A stretch of 64,000 nt of DNA, taken from assembly GCA_041586735.1 (NCBI GenBank), contig JBFGZQ010000003.1:1-64000 (forward strand), given 5' to 3'. The DNA comes from Motiliproteus sp041586735 (GTDB lineage Bacteria; Pseudomonadota; Gammaproteobacteria; Pseudomonadales; Balneatricaceae). The notes below the pieces were generated by a model that did no database searches, had not been told where the DNA came from, and saw only the letters and a program-made list of their open reading frames with translations. Numbering within the stretch: the first letter of the stretch is position 1; the number at the start of each line of letters is the position of its first letter. Below, piece by piece: positions 18,057 to 26,410 of this stretch. The position numbers and the translations under genes were made by a program.

Positions 18057-19021
18057 GCATCGTAGAACTTCAACAGGTTGAGAAACGCTACCAGGATATC
18101 CATGCCCTCAAGGGGCTGAACCTGACACTCAAGCAGGGCGAGATTCTCGGACTATTCGGCCACAACGGCGCCGGCAAGACCACAACCATTAAACTGATCC
18201 TAGGTCTGATCGAGGCCAGCAAAGGCAAGGTACGGGTCTTCGGTGCCGACCCGACCCGCTCAGATGCGCGCAACCAACGCCGGCAACTGGGATTTCTGCA
18301 GGAGAACGTCAGTTTCTACGATCAACTGACCGGACGCGAGGTGCTTAACTATTTTGCGCGTCTGAAACAGCTGCCCACAAAACAGTGTCTAGCGCTGCTG
18401 GATCAGGTCGGACTAAAACACGCCGAGAATCGCCGGGTGAAAACCTACTCCAAAGGGATGCGCCAGCGTCTAGGGCTGGCTCAGGCGTTGCTCGGAGAAC
18501 CTAAATTACTGCTATTGGATGAACCCACGGTCGGCCTTGATCCGATCGCCACCCAGGACTTCTACCAACGCTTGAAGCGACTGCAGGAGCAGGGTTGTAC
18601 CGTCATCATCTGTTCCCATGTGCTACCTGGGGTAGAAAAGTATATCGATAGAGCACTGATCATGGGCCGAGGCGAACTGCTGGCCGAAGGCGATCTGCAC
18701 CACCTGCGTCACCAAGCAAACCTGCCGCTGACTCTGCAGTTGCAGGGTAATATTGAGTTGCCGGACGCACTGCAGGCCTACGCGCTAGTCGATCCCTTAG
18801 CCTCTGCTGGAGCTATAATCGACGCCTCCCGATCCAACCGTACAGAGACCAACCTGCAGATCCCGATGCAGCAGAAAATGCAGGTCCTCAAGCAAGTGAT
18901 GGCGCTGCCCGGGCTGCAGAACCTGGAGTTGCACCTGCCCACACTGGAAGATCTTTACACCCACTTCACCGGGACGATGCAACTCGGACCCCTGGAACTG
19001 TTGGAGGCACAACGCCGATGA
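18053..19021 (+). CDS. nosF: NosF, ABC-transporter ATPase for NosZ maturation
   Basis: This cytoplasmic ABC ATPase of 322 residues has Walker A GHNGAGKTTT (about residues 35-44), Q-loop LGFLQENVSFYDQ, signature YSKGMRQRLGLAQAL and Walker B LLLLDEPTVGLDP, with an H-loop His in CSHVLPG. Its partner membrane subunit NosY is the next gene, overlapping by 4 nt. The complex is thought to deliver a sulfur species to NosD in the periplasm, rather than copper itself. Confidence 0.96.
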   Translation: MSIVELQQVEKRYQDIHALKGLNLTLKQGEILGLFGHNGAGKTTTIKLILGLIEASKGKVRVFGADPTRSDARNQRRQLGFLQENVSFYDQLTGREVLNYFARLKQLPTKQCLALLDQVGLKHAENRRVKTYSKGMRQRLGLAQALLGEPKLLLLDEPTVGLDPIATQDFYQRLKRLQEQGCTVIICSHVLPGVEKYIDRALIMGRGELLAEGDLHHLRHQANLPLTLQLQGNIELPDALQAYALVDPLASAGAIIDASRSNRTETNLQIPMQQKMQVLKQVMALPGLQNLELHLPTLEDLYTHFTGTMQLGPLELLEAQRR

Positions 19022-19842
19022 ACGCCATCTTCACTGTCGCTGCCAAAGAGTTCCGCGATGGCCTACGCAACCGCTGGATTCTCGCCATCAGTATCATCTT
19101 CGCTATTCTAGCGATCGGTCTGGCCTACTTCGGTGCAGCCGCCGCAGGCCAGGTCGGCTTTACCTCACTCTCCACCACCATTGTGAGCCTGGCCAGTTTG
19201 GCGGTCTTTATTATCCCGCTGATTGCCCTGATGCTGGCCTACGACGGCGTGGTCGGCGAGGATGAAAACGGCACTCTGCTGTTACTGTTGACCTATCCGC
19301 TGTCCCGCTGGCAGTTGCTACTGGGCAAAATGGCCGGACACGGTGCCATCATGGCGTTTTCCACCCTCATCGGTTTTGGGGCTGCCGCGCTGATGATGGG
19401 CAGTTTTTCCAACACTCCCTGGCCCGAACTGATCGCCGCTTTTGGCCTGTTTATCCTGGCGTCCGTGCTGCTGGGATGGGTGTTTATCGCCTTCGCCTAC
19501 ATCATCAGTACCTCGGTCACCGAGAAATCCAAAGCGGCCGGCATGGCACTGATCGTCTGGTTCCTGTTCGTGCTGGTGTTCGACCTGGGCCTACTGGGGC
19601 TGCTAGTAGGCACCCAGGGCGATGTTGATGCCCAACTCTTGCCCTATCTGCTGCTGCTCAACCCCACCGATATTTTCCGCCTGGTCACTATCAACTACTT
19701 TGCCAATGAACAGATCAGCGGACTGATGGCGATCGCCCACCATGCCCAATTTTCTACCGCCACCCTGATGCTGGCGCTGCTGGTCTGGCTGGCCGTGCCG
19801 ATGGCAACGGCATTGCTGATCTTTAACCGGAGAAGCCTATGA
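19018..19842 (+). CDS. nosY: NosY, ABC-transporter permease for NosZ maturation
   Basis: This integral membrane protein of 274 residues has about six hydrophobic helices (for example ISIIFAILAIGLAYFG, FIIPLIALMLAYDGVVGEDE, VLLGWVFIAFAYIISTSV and the final WLAVPMATALLIF). It is of the ABC-2 permease type: the ENGTLLLLLTYPLSRWQLLLGK segment after helix 2 is characteristic. It overlaps nosF and nosL by 4 nt each and forms the membrane channel of the NosFY transporter. Confidence 0.94.
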   Translation: MNAIFTVAAKEFRDGLRNRWILAISIIFAILAIGLAYFGAAAAGQVGFTSLSTTIVSLASLAVFIIPLIALMLAYDGVVGEDENGTLLLLLTYPLSRWQLLLGKMAGHGAIMAFSTLIGFGAAALMMGSFSNTPWPELIAAFGLFILASVLLGWVFIAFAYIISTSVTEKSKAAGMALIVWFLFVLVFDLGLLGLLVGTQGDVDAQLLPYLLLLNPTDIFRLVTINYFANEQISGLMAIAHHAQFSTATLMLALLVWLAVPMATALLIFNRRSL

Positions 19843-20360
19843 GGGCCATGACCATACAGGGGCTTTTCCCACTGAGCCTGGTGTTGCTGGCCACGCTCCT
19901 GGTATCGGGATGCGGCGAAGAGCAGTCGCCAACCCAAGCTGCCCAGCAAGCAGCGATCATAGAAAGCGGGGATGAGTGCCACCTGTGCGGTATGATTATC
20001 AGCCGCTTCCCCGGCCCCAAAGGCCAGCTATTCGAACGGGGACAGCAGCGCAGCCTGAAGTTTTGCTCCACTCGAGACCTGTTTGCGTACCTGCTCGATC
20101 CTGAACATCAACATCATATTCAGAGCGTCTTCGTCCATGACATGGCAGTCTCCCCCTGGGACCATCCGGATGATAAGACCTATATCGATGGCCGCACCGC
20201 TTGGTATGTGATCGGCAGCCTTCGCAAGGGCGCGATGGGGCCGACCCTGGCTAGTTTTGCTAATGAGGAGGATGCCGCGGCCTTTGCCAAGGCGTATGGC
20301 GGTCAACTGTATCGCTTCGAGCAACTCAATCTGACCCTGCTATCACAGATGGGTTTTTAA
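19839..20360 (+). CDS. nosL: NosL, outer-membrane/periplasmic copper chaperone lipoprotein
   Basis: This protein of 173 residues has a lipoprotein signal with lipobox LVSGC (Cys25). The Cu(I)-binding segment ECHLCGM (residues 46-52) is the NosL signature, followed by RSLKFCSTRDLFAYLL and VHDMAVSPWDHPD. NosL supplies copper to apo-NosZ through NosD. It is coupled to nosY by an ATGA overlap and is followed, 22 nt later, by another copper-binding protein gene. Confidence 0.95.
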   Translation: MRAMTIQGLFPLSLVLLATLLVSGCGEEQSPTQAAQQAAIIESGDECHLCGMIISRFPGPKGQLFERGQQRSLKFCSTRDLFAYLLDPEHQHHIQSVFVHDMAVSPWDHPDDKTYIDGRTAWYVIGSLRKGAMGPTLASFANEEDAAAFAKAYGGQLYRFEQLNLTLLSQMGF

Positions 20361-20382
20361 ACCCTAACTTAAGGAGTTTTAC

Positions 20383-20793
20383 TTGAATTCGTTCAATCTC
20401 AAAAAAGCACGAGGGTTGATTGCGCCTCTCGTGGTGATGGCACTCTGTTCAAGCGCCATGGCCGATTCATCCGGACAGCATCGCGCGATGCCTGTGCCCG
20501 CGATGCCAACACCTGCCATGCCTATGCACGGCGATCATGCCCAACCGGCCCACACCTCTGATACCCTCACCGCTACCGTCAACGCCAGCGGCATTATCAA
20601 GGCGATCCTACTCAACACTCGGCAACTGAAGGTGCAGCACGACCCCATCGTTGAGTGGCATATGGGTAGCATGCAGATGAAGTTTCAGTTAGCGGCGGAT
20701 ATCGATATCAGCTCTGTTAAGGTCGGTCAACAGATCCGCTTTACGCTACATCAGCAAGGAATTGGCAAATACGTGATCACTGAGCTCCACTAA
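20383..20793 (+). CDS. CusF-like periplasmic copper-binding protein, last gene of the nos operon
   Basis: This protein of 136 residues starts at a TTG codon; AAGGAG lies 7 nt upstream, and this start gives a complete signal peptide (about residues 1-27, ending SSAMAD). A Met/His/Pro-rich linker follows (MPVPAMPTPAMPMHGDH), then a small OB-fold domain with HDPIVEWHMGSMQMKF. This keeps the His, Trp and two Met used by CusF to bind Cu(I) through a cation-pi site. The position 22 nt after nosL argues for a role in copper delivery to NosZ, as an addition to the standard nos set. Confidence is high for the domain and moderate for the role. Confidence 0.85.
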   Translation: MNSFNLKKARGLIAPLVVMALCSSAMADSSGQHRAMPVPAMPTPAMPMHGDHAQPAHTSDTLTATVNASGIIKAILLNTRQLKVQHDPIVEWHMGSMQMKFQLAADIDISSVKVGQQIRFTLHQQGIGKYVITELH

Positions 20794-21043
20794 CACAGGC
20801 AGTCTGCAGCAGTGGTAACACACTCAAAGCAGCTACGCCGATTAAACTATGGGGCTGCGGACCTATAATAGCCCTGCCCCAACCTCCAGAGCTTGGCTCA
20901 AGGAAGAGCCGCTCAACCAGCGGCGGATATGTACCAGATTGGCGTATTCTCCGAGAGCTCAGAGACCAAGCTTTAAACTATAAAGCACTCGAACGCCTCA
21001 GCGACTATCTCCCCAAACATTTATATACTTTCATCAGGACAAG

Positions 21044-21538
21044 TTAATGCTGATGTCCACCAACGCCGTGCGCGTGTCCATGGGCTTTCTCCTCTGCGGT
21101 AGCGTCACGAACAGCCACTATCTCTATATCGAAGGTGAGGGTCTTGCCCGCTAGCGGATGGTTGGTGTCGACATCGACGTTGAAGCGCCCCACCTTGAGG
21201 ATCACCATCGAGCGTGCGCCCTGCTCGGTTTGCACCGGCACCGCCATCCCCTTTTTCAACGTACGTAGGGTCTTGGCATCGACCTGCAGATGCTTGATAG
21301 GAATACGCTGCTCGCGACCTTCTCGGCGGACGCCGTAGGCTTGTTGTGGTTCCAGAGTCACACTCAGGCTGTCGCCGACAGCCCGACCTTCAAGTGCCTT
21401 TTCCAAACCAGGAATAATACCCTTATGGCCGTGCAGATAGAGCATGGGATCGGCGTCATGGGAGTTTTCCAACTCGATGCCGGTCTCATCGCATAGACGG
21501 TAGTGGAAGCTGACAACGCTGTGGGCGGTAATACTCAT
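21044..21538 (-). CDS. slyD: FKBP-type peptidyl-prolyl isomerase with metal-binding tail
   Basis: This protein of 164 residues has an FKBP domain interrupted by the IF chaperone flap, the SlyD layout: FHYRLCDETG, MLYLHGHKGIIPGLEKALEGR, then AYGVRREGREQRIP and NVDVDTNHPLAGKTLTFDIEI. The C-terminus (KAHGHAHGVGGHQH) is a short His-rich metal-binding tail, as in SlyD, which donates nickel during hydrogenase assembly and assists folding. It is a lone gene, divergent from the haem-copper operon, and no hydrogenase genes are present. Confidence 0.93.
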   Translation of the reverse strand: MSITAHSVVSFHYRLCDETGIELENSHDADPMLYLHGHKGIIPGLEKALEGRAVGDSLSVTLEPQQAYGVRREGREQRIPIKHLQVDAKTLRTLKKGMAVPVQTEQGARSMVILKVGRFNVDVDTNHPLAGKTLTFDIEIVAVRDATAEEKAHGHAHGVGGHQH

Positions 21539-21645
21539 GGTTCTCTCCAGGTACTGGGTTCAACGACAGGGGAACGTAATAACTGCAGCCGAGATTATCA
21601 GCCCTGGCCGAGGGCATGGCAACTCGCCAAGTCCTGGGCAGCGTT

Positions 21646-21716
21646 GTGCTGAGCGACAAACATCCGCCTATAAAATTGAGCATGTTCCGACTAGTACTGG
21701 TAAGGCCGCCACTGTG
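21646..21716. repeat. Interspersed intergenic repeat, copy A
   Basis: This 71-nt stretch matches 29268-29338 at about 57 of 71 positions (my manual count), starting with the shared GTGCTGAGCGACAAACA. Both copies lie in spacers between divergent genes, 108 nt from the slyD start here. The rest of the spacer 21539-22036 shows no gene and no other recognisable signal. Confidence 0.75.
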
Positions 21717-22036
21717 CAGGCCGACAGGCAGAGTTTATCCTCACAGCGCTGGCATGCATCAAATGGCTCACTAGTGCCTGTCCCATTGGCCAATTCAGGG
21801 AGCCACTCCAGGCGGAGCGGTCACACCAAGCCAAGCCTATACCCATGCCAGGGTCCGTATTGAGGGCAGCTGCAGACTTAAGACTAACGTAATCGAAACA
21901 GGATGTTACGATTGCTCTTCGGTACCCTAATCCCCCGTGAGCTCTATTAATCTATAGCTTTTTTGGGAGAAAATTTTTGGTGCCGACTAGACTAATATAG
22001 GAACGTAGGGCTAACCGGGTTTGATGAGCACCAATA

Positions 22037-22059
22037 AAGATGTATTTTATTTGCATCTT
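22037..22059. promoter_or_regulatory. NsrR-type operator upstream of the putative NO reductase operon
   Basis: AAGATGTATTT, one T, then ATTTGCATCTT form an 11-1-11 inverted repeat that closely fits the known NsrR consensus (AAGATGCATTT-type half sites). A further half-site-like GATGCATCTTA lies at 22078-22088. A possible promoter overlaps the right half (-35-like TTGCAT 22051-22056, -10-like TAGGAT 22075-22080), which would let NsrR block transcription until NO destroys its cluster. The NsrR gene itself is not in the window. Confidence 0.75.
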
Positions 22060-22235
22060 AACACAATATTCATATAGGATGCATCTTATAGGACGAAAAT
22101 GCAGATTGCGTGTTATACGGAATCAGCGGACAAGATCCCAGGCATGCTGTGCCTCGTGAATGGATTACGGGATGAACATTTAACTCGCAGCAGAATAACC
22201 GATGTGCCGCTAACAATAATAAGAGGAGAATACCT

Positions 22236-22778
22236 ATGCAACAAATCGCTTGGCAAGTTTCATTAATATTAATAGGACTCGTGGCTTTGGGGTTTATTTT
22301 TGTCGCCATTAACTCCGGCACACGCGAAAAAAACTACGGAGAGGTGGTGCATAGCGCCTACCGTCTGCGCACGAAACTGTTCTGGACGCTGGTACTGGTG
22401 TTCGGATCGGCGATGATCTACACGCTGTTCAATCTGCCCTACAAAGCCAGTCTCGCTCGGAATACCCTGGGCCAGGCACAGGTTGTCGAGGTGACGGGCT
22501 ACCAATGGAGATGGGAATTAAGTCGTGACCAGGTGGTAAAGGACCAGCCTGTAGAGTTTCGTGTAACTAGCGCGGATGTCAACCACGGCTTCGGCATCTA
22601 CGATACCGACATGCACATCGTTGCACAGACTCAGGCGATGCCTGGCTACACCAACACACTCCGCTACACCTTCACTAAAACAGGCACATACAAGATCCTG
22701 TGCCTAGAGTACTGCAGCTTAGCGCACCACAGCATGATTACCGAAATCAATGTTGTTGACGCCGAAAGGAGTAATTAA
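22236..22778 (+). CDS. CuA-containing haem-copper oxidase/NO reductase subunit II
   Basis: This protein of 180 residues has two N-terminal helices (about 7-25 and 48-66) and a periplasmic cupredoxin domain. The CuA ligands are complete: His117 (NHGFGI), Cys156, Glu158 (main chain), Cys160, His164 and Met167 in CLEYCSLAHHSM. It should accept electrons from a periplasmic donor and pass them to the catalytic subunit encoded 2 nt downstream. It has a good ribosome binding site (AGAGGAG). The small size matches B-family-like subunits. It could serve an oxygen reductase, but the partner's altered active site and the upstream NsrR-type operator favour a CuA-type NO reductase. Confidence 0.88.
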   Translation: MQQIAWQVSLILIGLVALGFIFVAINSGTREKNYGEVVHSAYRLRTKLFWTLVLVFGSAMIYTLFNLPYKASLARNTLGQAQVVEVTGYQWRWELSRDQVVKDQPVEFRVTSADVNHGFGIYDTDMHIVAQTQAMPGYTNTLRYTFTKTGTYKILCLEYCSLAHHSMITEINVVDAERSN

Positions 22779-22780
22779 AC

Positions 22781-24268
22781 ATGGCAAGCTATAAATATAC
22801 CCACACACCCGAATTGGGAGCAAAGACCGGCGTATTGACGTATCTGGTTATTACAGCCGCCGTGTTGCTACTAATGATGCTACTCGGCCTGATCATGCGC
22901 ATGGAGCAGGCTCAGTTCATTGCCATCGGAGCCAGCTGGTTTTACGAAATATTGACGATACACGGTGCCGGCATGGTAGGTATTGCTGGTCTGAGTGGAG
23001 CGGCTCTCATGTGGCATTTTTTACGCAAATACGTGGACCTCTCCCCCGCAATATTCTTCGCCAACCTGGCGCTGTTCCTCGTCGGCGTCGTCATGATTCT
23101 GGCCAGTGTGTTCTTCGGACATTTCGCCGGCGCCTGGACCTTCCTCTACCCGCTACCGGGAACGTCGTTGGGTATGTGGAGTACGAATTCGGCGGCCCTG
23201 TTCATGGGTGGCCTGATGGTGATCGGCGTCGGCTTCCTGTTGTTGCACCTGGATATTGTCCGCGCCATCACCGCCCGTTACGGCAACCTGAGCCGCGCGC
23301 TCGGCTGGCCACAACTATTCGGCCATGACGACGGCAAGGCTCCGCCGCCCACTGTAGTGGCCAGCACCATGGCCAGTATCGTCAACATTGTCGGCGTGGT
23401 CATTGGCGCTAGCATCTTGGGTATGATGATAGTGAATCTCTATGTTCCGAGCTTTGCCATCGATCCGCTGCTGGCCAAGGGCATGATCTATGCTTTCGGG
23501 CACATATTCATTAACGCCTCAATCTATATGGCGGTAATCGCGGTCTATGAAATTCTGCCGCATTATACGCAGCGCCCATGGGGTTCGAACAAGGTATTCC
23601 TTGCTTCCTGGACAGCCTCCACGGTCATGGTCATCTTCATCTTCCCACACCACCTGCTGATGGACTTCGCCTTCCCTGAATGGTTTCTAATCACGGGTCA
23701 GGTGATCAGCTATCTGAATACCGTCCCAATTCTGGTGGTAACGGCCTATGGCGGCCTAATGATCGTCTACCGTTCGGGCATCCGCTGGGATATGGCGTCT
23801 AAATTACTGTTCTTGTCGCTGTTCGGCTGGGCCGCCGGTGCCATGCCTGCATTCATCGACGGTACGATTACGGTCAATTTCGTGATGCACAATACCCTGT
23901 GGGTACCGGGACACTTCCACACTTACCTACTGCTAGGCATGATGACCATGGTGTTCGGCTTTATGTACTACATCAGCAAGCCGTCCCAAGATGCCACGGA
24001 CAGCCTCATTGACCGCATCGCATTTTGGGGATACATAGTAGGCGTTCTCGGCTTCACCCTGACCTTCTTGTACTCCGGCAAAGAAAGCGTAGCACGCCGC
24101 TATGCGGCTCACCTGCCAGAATGGGTTCCGTACGACCGGATCGGTGCGCTGTTTGCGATGTTATTGATCGCGTCTGCGCTGGTGTTCATGGTCCGCTTCC
24201 TGACCCGCTTGAGATCAAGCAGCCACGACCACCAACGAGCCACTTTGATGCGCAGCGTAACCCCATGA
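22781..24268 (+). CDS. Haem-copper superfamily catalytic subunit with Tyr-to-Asn active site, putative nitric oxide reductase
   Basis: This membrane protein of 495 residues has about 12 helices. All six metal-ligand histidines are present: His61 (LTIHG) and His380 for the low-spin haem, His378 for the active-site haem (VPGHFHTY), and His241, His290 and His291 for the second metal (FGHIFIN and FPHHLL). In oxygen reductases of the A and B families the fourth residue after the first of these is the cross-linked Tyr (HPxVY); here it is Asn245 (HIFIN), and no obvious substitute Tyr is seen in that helix. Loss of this Tyr is a hallmark of NO reductases that arose within the superfamily. It is translationally coupled to a Sco protein. 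Oxygen reduction cannot be excluded. Confidence 0.85.
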   Translation: MASYKYTHTPELGAKTGVLTYLVITAAVLLLMMLLGLIMRMEQAQFIAIGASWFYEILTIHGAGMVGIAGLSGAALMWHFLRKYVDLSPAIFFANLALFLVGVVMILASVFFGHFAGAWTFLYPLPGTSLGMWSTNSAALFMGGLMVIGVGFLLLHLDIVRAITARYGNLSRALGWPQLFGHDDGKAPPPTVVASTMASIVNIVGVVIGASILGMMIVNLYVPSFAIDPLLAKGMIYAFGHIFINASIYMAVIAVYEILPHYTQRPWGSNKVFLASWTASTVMVIFIFPHHLLMDFAFPEWFLITGQVISYLNTVPILVVTAYGGLMIVYRSGIRWDMASKLLFLSLFGWAAGAMPAFIDGTITVNFVMHNTLWVPGHFHTYLLLGMMTMVFGFMYYISKPSQDATDSLIDRIAFWGYIVGVLGFTLTFLYSGKESVARRYAAHLPEWVPYDRIGALFAMLLIASALVFMVRFLTRLRSSSHDHQRATLMRSVTP

Positions 24269-24879
24269 AACCCCGCCAGCGCAGCATCGCCAGCGCACTG
24301 CTAGTGACCCTTCTGGGCACCGGCGTGCTCTGGCAAGGCACCGACGGCTTCAGGGCCTTCACCGCTGAAGGCGCACGCCGCGTGGATATCCTGCGTGCGC
24401 CGCGTGCGCTGCCCGCTGTGGTCCTGGAAGATCAGGATGGTCGTGCGTTCCGTCTGCAGGATTATCAGAACCAGCTGCTGGCAGTGGATTTCATTTATAC
24501 GCGGTGCATGACAATTTGCCGCAACATGAGCAGGGCTTTCAAGCAGATCCGCGATCGTGTTCCACAGCAAATGTTGGGGCGCGATTTCTCCCTGCTCAGT
24601 ATCAGCATCGATATGGACCGGGACGATGTGGCCAGCCTGAATGCATATGCCAGCATCTACGGTGCCGACAGCACGAATTGGCGCATAGCGCGGGTAAGCA
24701 GCAAGGCGGACCTTAAGTCTCTGCTTGAGGCCTTCGGCATCGTCGTGATTCCAGACGGCCTGGGTGGATTCGAACACAACGCGGCGATCCATCTACTCGG
24801 CCGCGCCGGGAAACTGGTGCAGATCAGCGATATCGATCAACCCATCGCATTTGCCGACGGGATCAGCGCATGGCTCTAA
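24265..24879 (+). CDS. Sco1/SenC-type copper chaperone
   Basis: This thioredoxin-fold protein of 204 residues has an N-terminal membrane anchor (about 8-24). It keeps the copper-binding CxxxC (Cys81 and Cys85 in TRCMTIC) and the distal His in FEHNAAIHLLG. Family knowledge: Sco proteins insert copper into the CuA site of subunit II. The ATG overlaps the preceding stop (ATGA) and its stop overlaps the next gene by 10 nt, so it belongs firmly to this operon and supports a genuine CuA centre. Confidence 0.9.
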   Translation: MKPRQRSIASALLVTLLGTGVLWQGTDGFRAFTAEGARRVDILRAPRALPAVVLEDQDGRAFRLQDYQNQLLAVDFIYTRCMTICRNMSRAFKQIRDRVPQQMLGRDFSLLSISIDMDRDDVASLNAYASIYGADSTNWRIARVSSKADLKSLLEAFGIVVIPDGLGGFEHNAAIHLLGRAGKLVQISDIDQPIAFADGISAWL

Positions 24880-25478
24880 GAATTTCGTCAGCACGATACG
24901 CCCTGCTCGGTCTCGGCGCCCTCTACCTGTTGCTCGCGATGCCTGCCACGCGGACCTGGCTGGAAGCGACGATGAGCACCCATATGTTGGTGCAGATTCC
25001 GCTGCTCGCGGCCATCGGCTTCATCGCCGGACGTTTGCTGCCGCAGCGTTGCCAGGAGTCGCTGCATACCGCTGCGGGCGGTGCGCTTCCCTACGTCGTA
25101 TTGGCAGTCTTCACCTCGAGCTACTGGATGCTGCCGCGCGCGATGGATGCCGCACTGAGCAGCATGCTGATCGAGATGGTGAAATTTATCAGCCTTCCCA
25201 CCCTGGTTGGCTTACCTCTGGCGCTAGCCTGGAAACGGCTCTCGAGCATCGGCCGGGGCTTCGTGTGGACCAACTTCATCAGCATGCTCGCCGTAATCGG
25301 CTGGCTCTATATCGCTGCACCGGTGCGCGTCTGCAACAACTACCTGGTGGAGCAGCAGAGCGACACCGGCTGGCTGATGGTAATACTGGCCGTGCTGCTG
25401 TTTGCCTGCTGGCTCGGCACACTGTTTGTCGGCGGCGACCCGGCGCTACATAGGCAGGCCGGCGACGCCAGAGCCTAA
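24870..25478 (+). CDS. Unrecognised integral membrane protein in the putative NO reductase operon
   Basis: This protein of 202 residues has about six hydrophobic helices (near 10-26, 38-57, 70-89, 108-124, 130-151 and 167-190). The segment THMLVQIPLLAAIGF has a His in a helix start reminiscent of CtaG-type oxidase assembly proteins, but I cannot assign the family with confidence. It overlaps the Sco gene by 10 nt, so its function is probably tied to assembly or electron delivery for the haem-copper enzyme. No soluble domain is visible. Confidence 0.7.
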   Translation: MALRISSARYALLGLGALYLLLAMPATRTWLEATMSTHMLVQIPLLAAIGFIAGRLLPQRCQESLHTAAGGALPYVVLAVFTSSYWMLPRAMDAALSSMLIEMVKFISLPTLVGLPLALAWKRLSSIGRGFVWTNFISMLAVIGWLYIAAPVRVCNNYLVEQQSDTGWLMVILAVLLFACWLGTLFVGGDPALHRQAGDARA

Positions 25479-25533
25479 ACACATCCTGTTTAAAATCCAA
25501 CCTAACTTACATCAAATAAATTAGGAGGAACAT

Positions 25534-26349
25534 ATGGACCATATTATCCCGAACAAGCTTATGGATGAGGTTGAGGCCGCCAGCATAAAGAAGGCCGGCC
25601 TAAGCACGCAGGTCATGTTACTCAAGGGTTTTTTATCCGGTGCACTGCTTGCCTTTGCTACCGCCTTCGCCTTCAAGGCTTCCGTAGGCCTACCGGAAGG
25701 TGCTGCCGCCCTCATCCAAGGTGCAGTCTTTCCGGTAGGGTTCGCCATGATCATACTGCTCGGTACGGAACTTGCTACAGGCAACTTTGCAGTACTGCCG
25801 GTAGGCGTCGTACGCGGCAAGGTAACCTTCGCCAAGATGCTGCGCAACTGGGGCTGGGTGTACTTTGGAAATTTTTTTGGTTGCGCTTTTGTCGGCGTTC
25901 TACTCGCCTTCGCGCTGACTGAGGGCTTCGTCCAAGGCTCCGGTCTGCTCGGCGCCAAGATCATCGAGGTGGCCCAGTCGAAAACACTGATCTACGAGCA
26001 CGTCGGTACCACAGGGTGGCTGACTGCCTTCATCAAGGGCATCCTGTGCAACTGGATGGTTGCGCTTGCTACCATTCTGGGAATGAGTTCCACCTCAACC
26101 ACTGGTAAAATTGCGGCGATTTGGCTGCCGGTATCGACGTTCTTTGCCCTCGGACTCGAACACTCAATAGTGAACATGTTCGTCATCCCCACTGCCATGA
26201 TTCTGGGCGCGGACATCAGCGCGCAGCAATGGCTGTTCTGGAACGCGATCCCCGTCACGCTGGGTAACATCGTCGGCGGAAGTATCCTGACCGGCCTGCT
26301 ACTGCATTACTGTCACAAGACTTACCAAGTTGGCCAGAGACCGGCGTAA
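25534..26349 (+). CDS. Formate/nitrite transporter (FNT) family channel
   Basis: This protein of 271 residues has the six-helix, aquaporin-like FNT fold. Typical blocks are LLGTELATGNF (helix 2 break), GILCNWMVALA (conserved Asn-Trp after helix 4) and LEHSIVNMFVIP with the central His. Members carry formate, nitrite, lactate or hydrosulfide as a weak acid or anion. A start 9 nt after AGGAGG and a 55-nt gap to the upstream operon suggest co-expression, so a NirC-like nitrite role in denitrification fits. The substrate is not decided by sequence alone. Confidence 0.88.
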   Translation: MDHIIPNKLMDEVEAASIKKAGLSTQVMLLKGFLSGALLAFATAFAFKASVGLPEGAAALIQGAVFPVGFAMIILLGTELATGNFAVLPVGVVRGKVTFAKMLRNWGWVYFGNFFGCAFVGVLLAFALTEGFVQGSGLLGAKIIEVAQSKTLIYEHVGTTGWLTAFIKGILCNWMVALATILGMSSTSTTGKIAAIWLPVSTFFALGLEHSIVNMFVIPTAMILGADISAQQWLFWNAIPVTLGNIVGGSILTGLLLHYCHKTYQVGQRPA

Positions 26350-26410
26350 CACGCAGTTCGTAAGCCGCTAAATCAGCACCTATTTTCAAGACACTGACTC
26401 CAACACACTC

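Noticed and set aside
21537..21863. 108-codon open frame in the slyD/NO-reductase spacer
   Set aside because: It covers the interspersed repeat, has low-complexity Ser/Gln content and no homology I can recognise.
22781..24268. Canonical qNOR/cNOR NorB or cbb3 oxidase CcoN
   Set aside because: The subunit is paired with a CuA subunit II and has a B-family-like layout; there is no NorC cytochrome c or CcoO/P gene nearby.
24764..25453. 229-codon open frame overlapping the sco and membrane-protein genes
   Set aside because: Frame-shifted shadow, rich in Arg and Ala; the overlapping frames have the conserved motifs and hydrophobic pattern.
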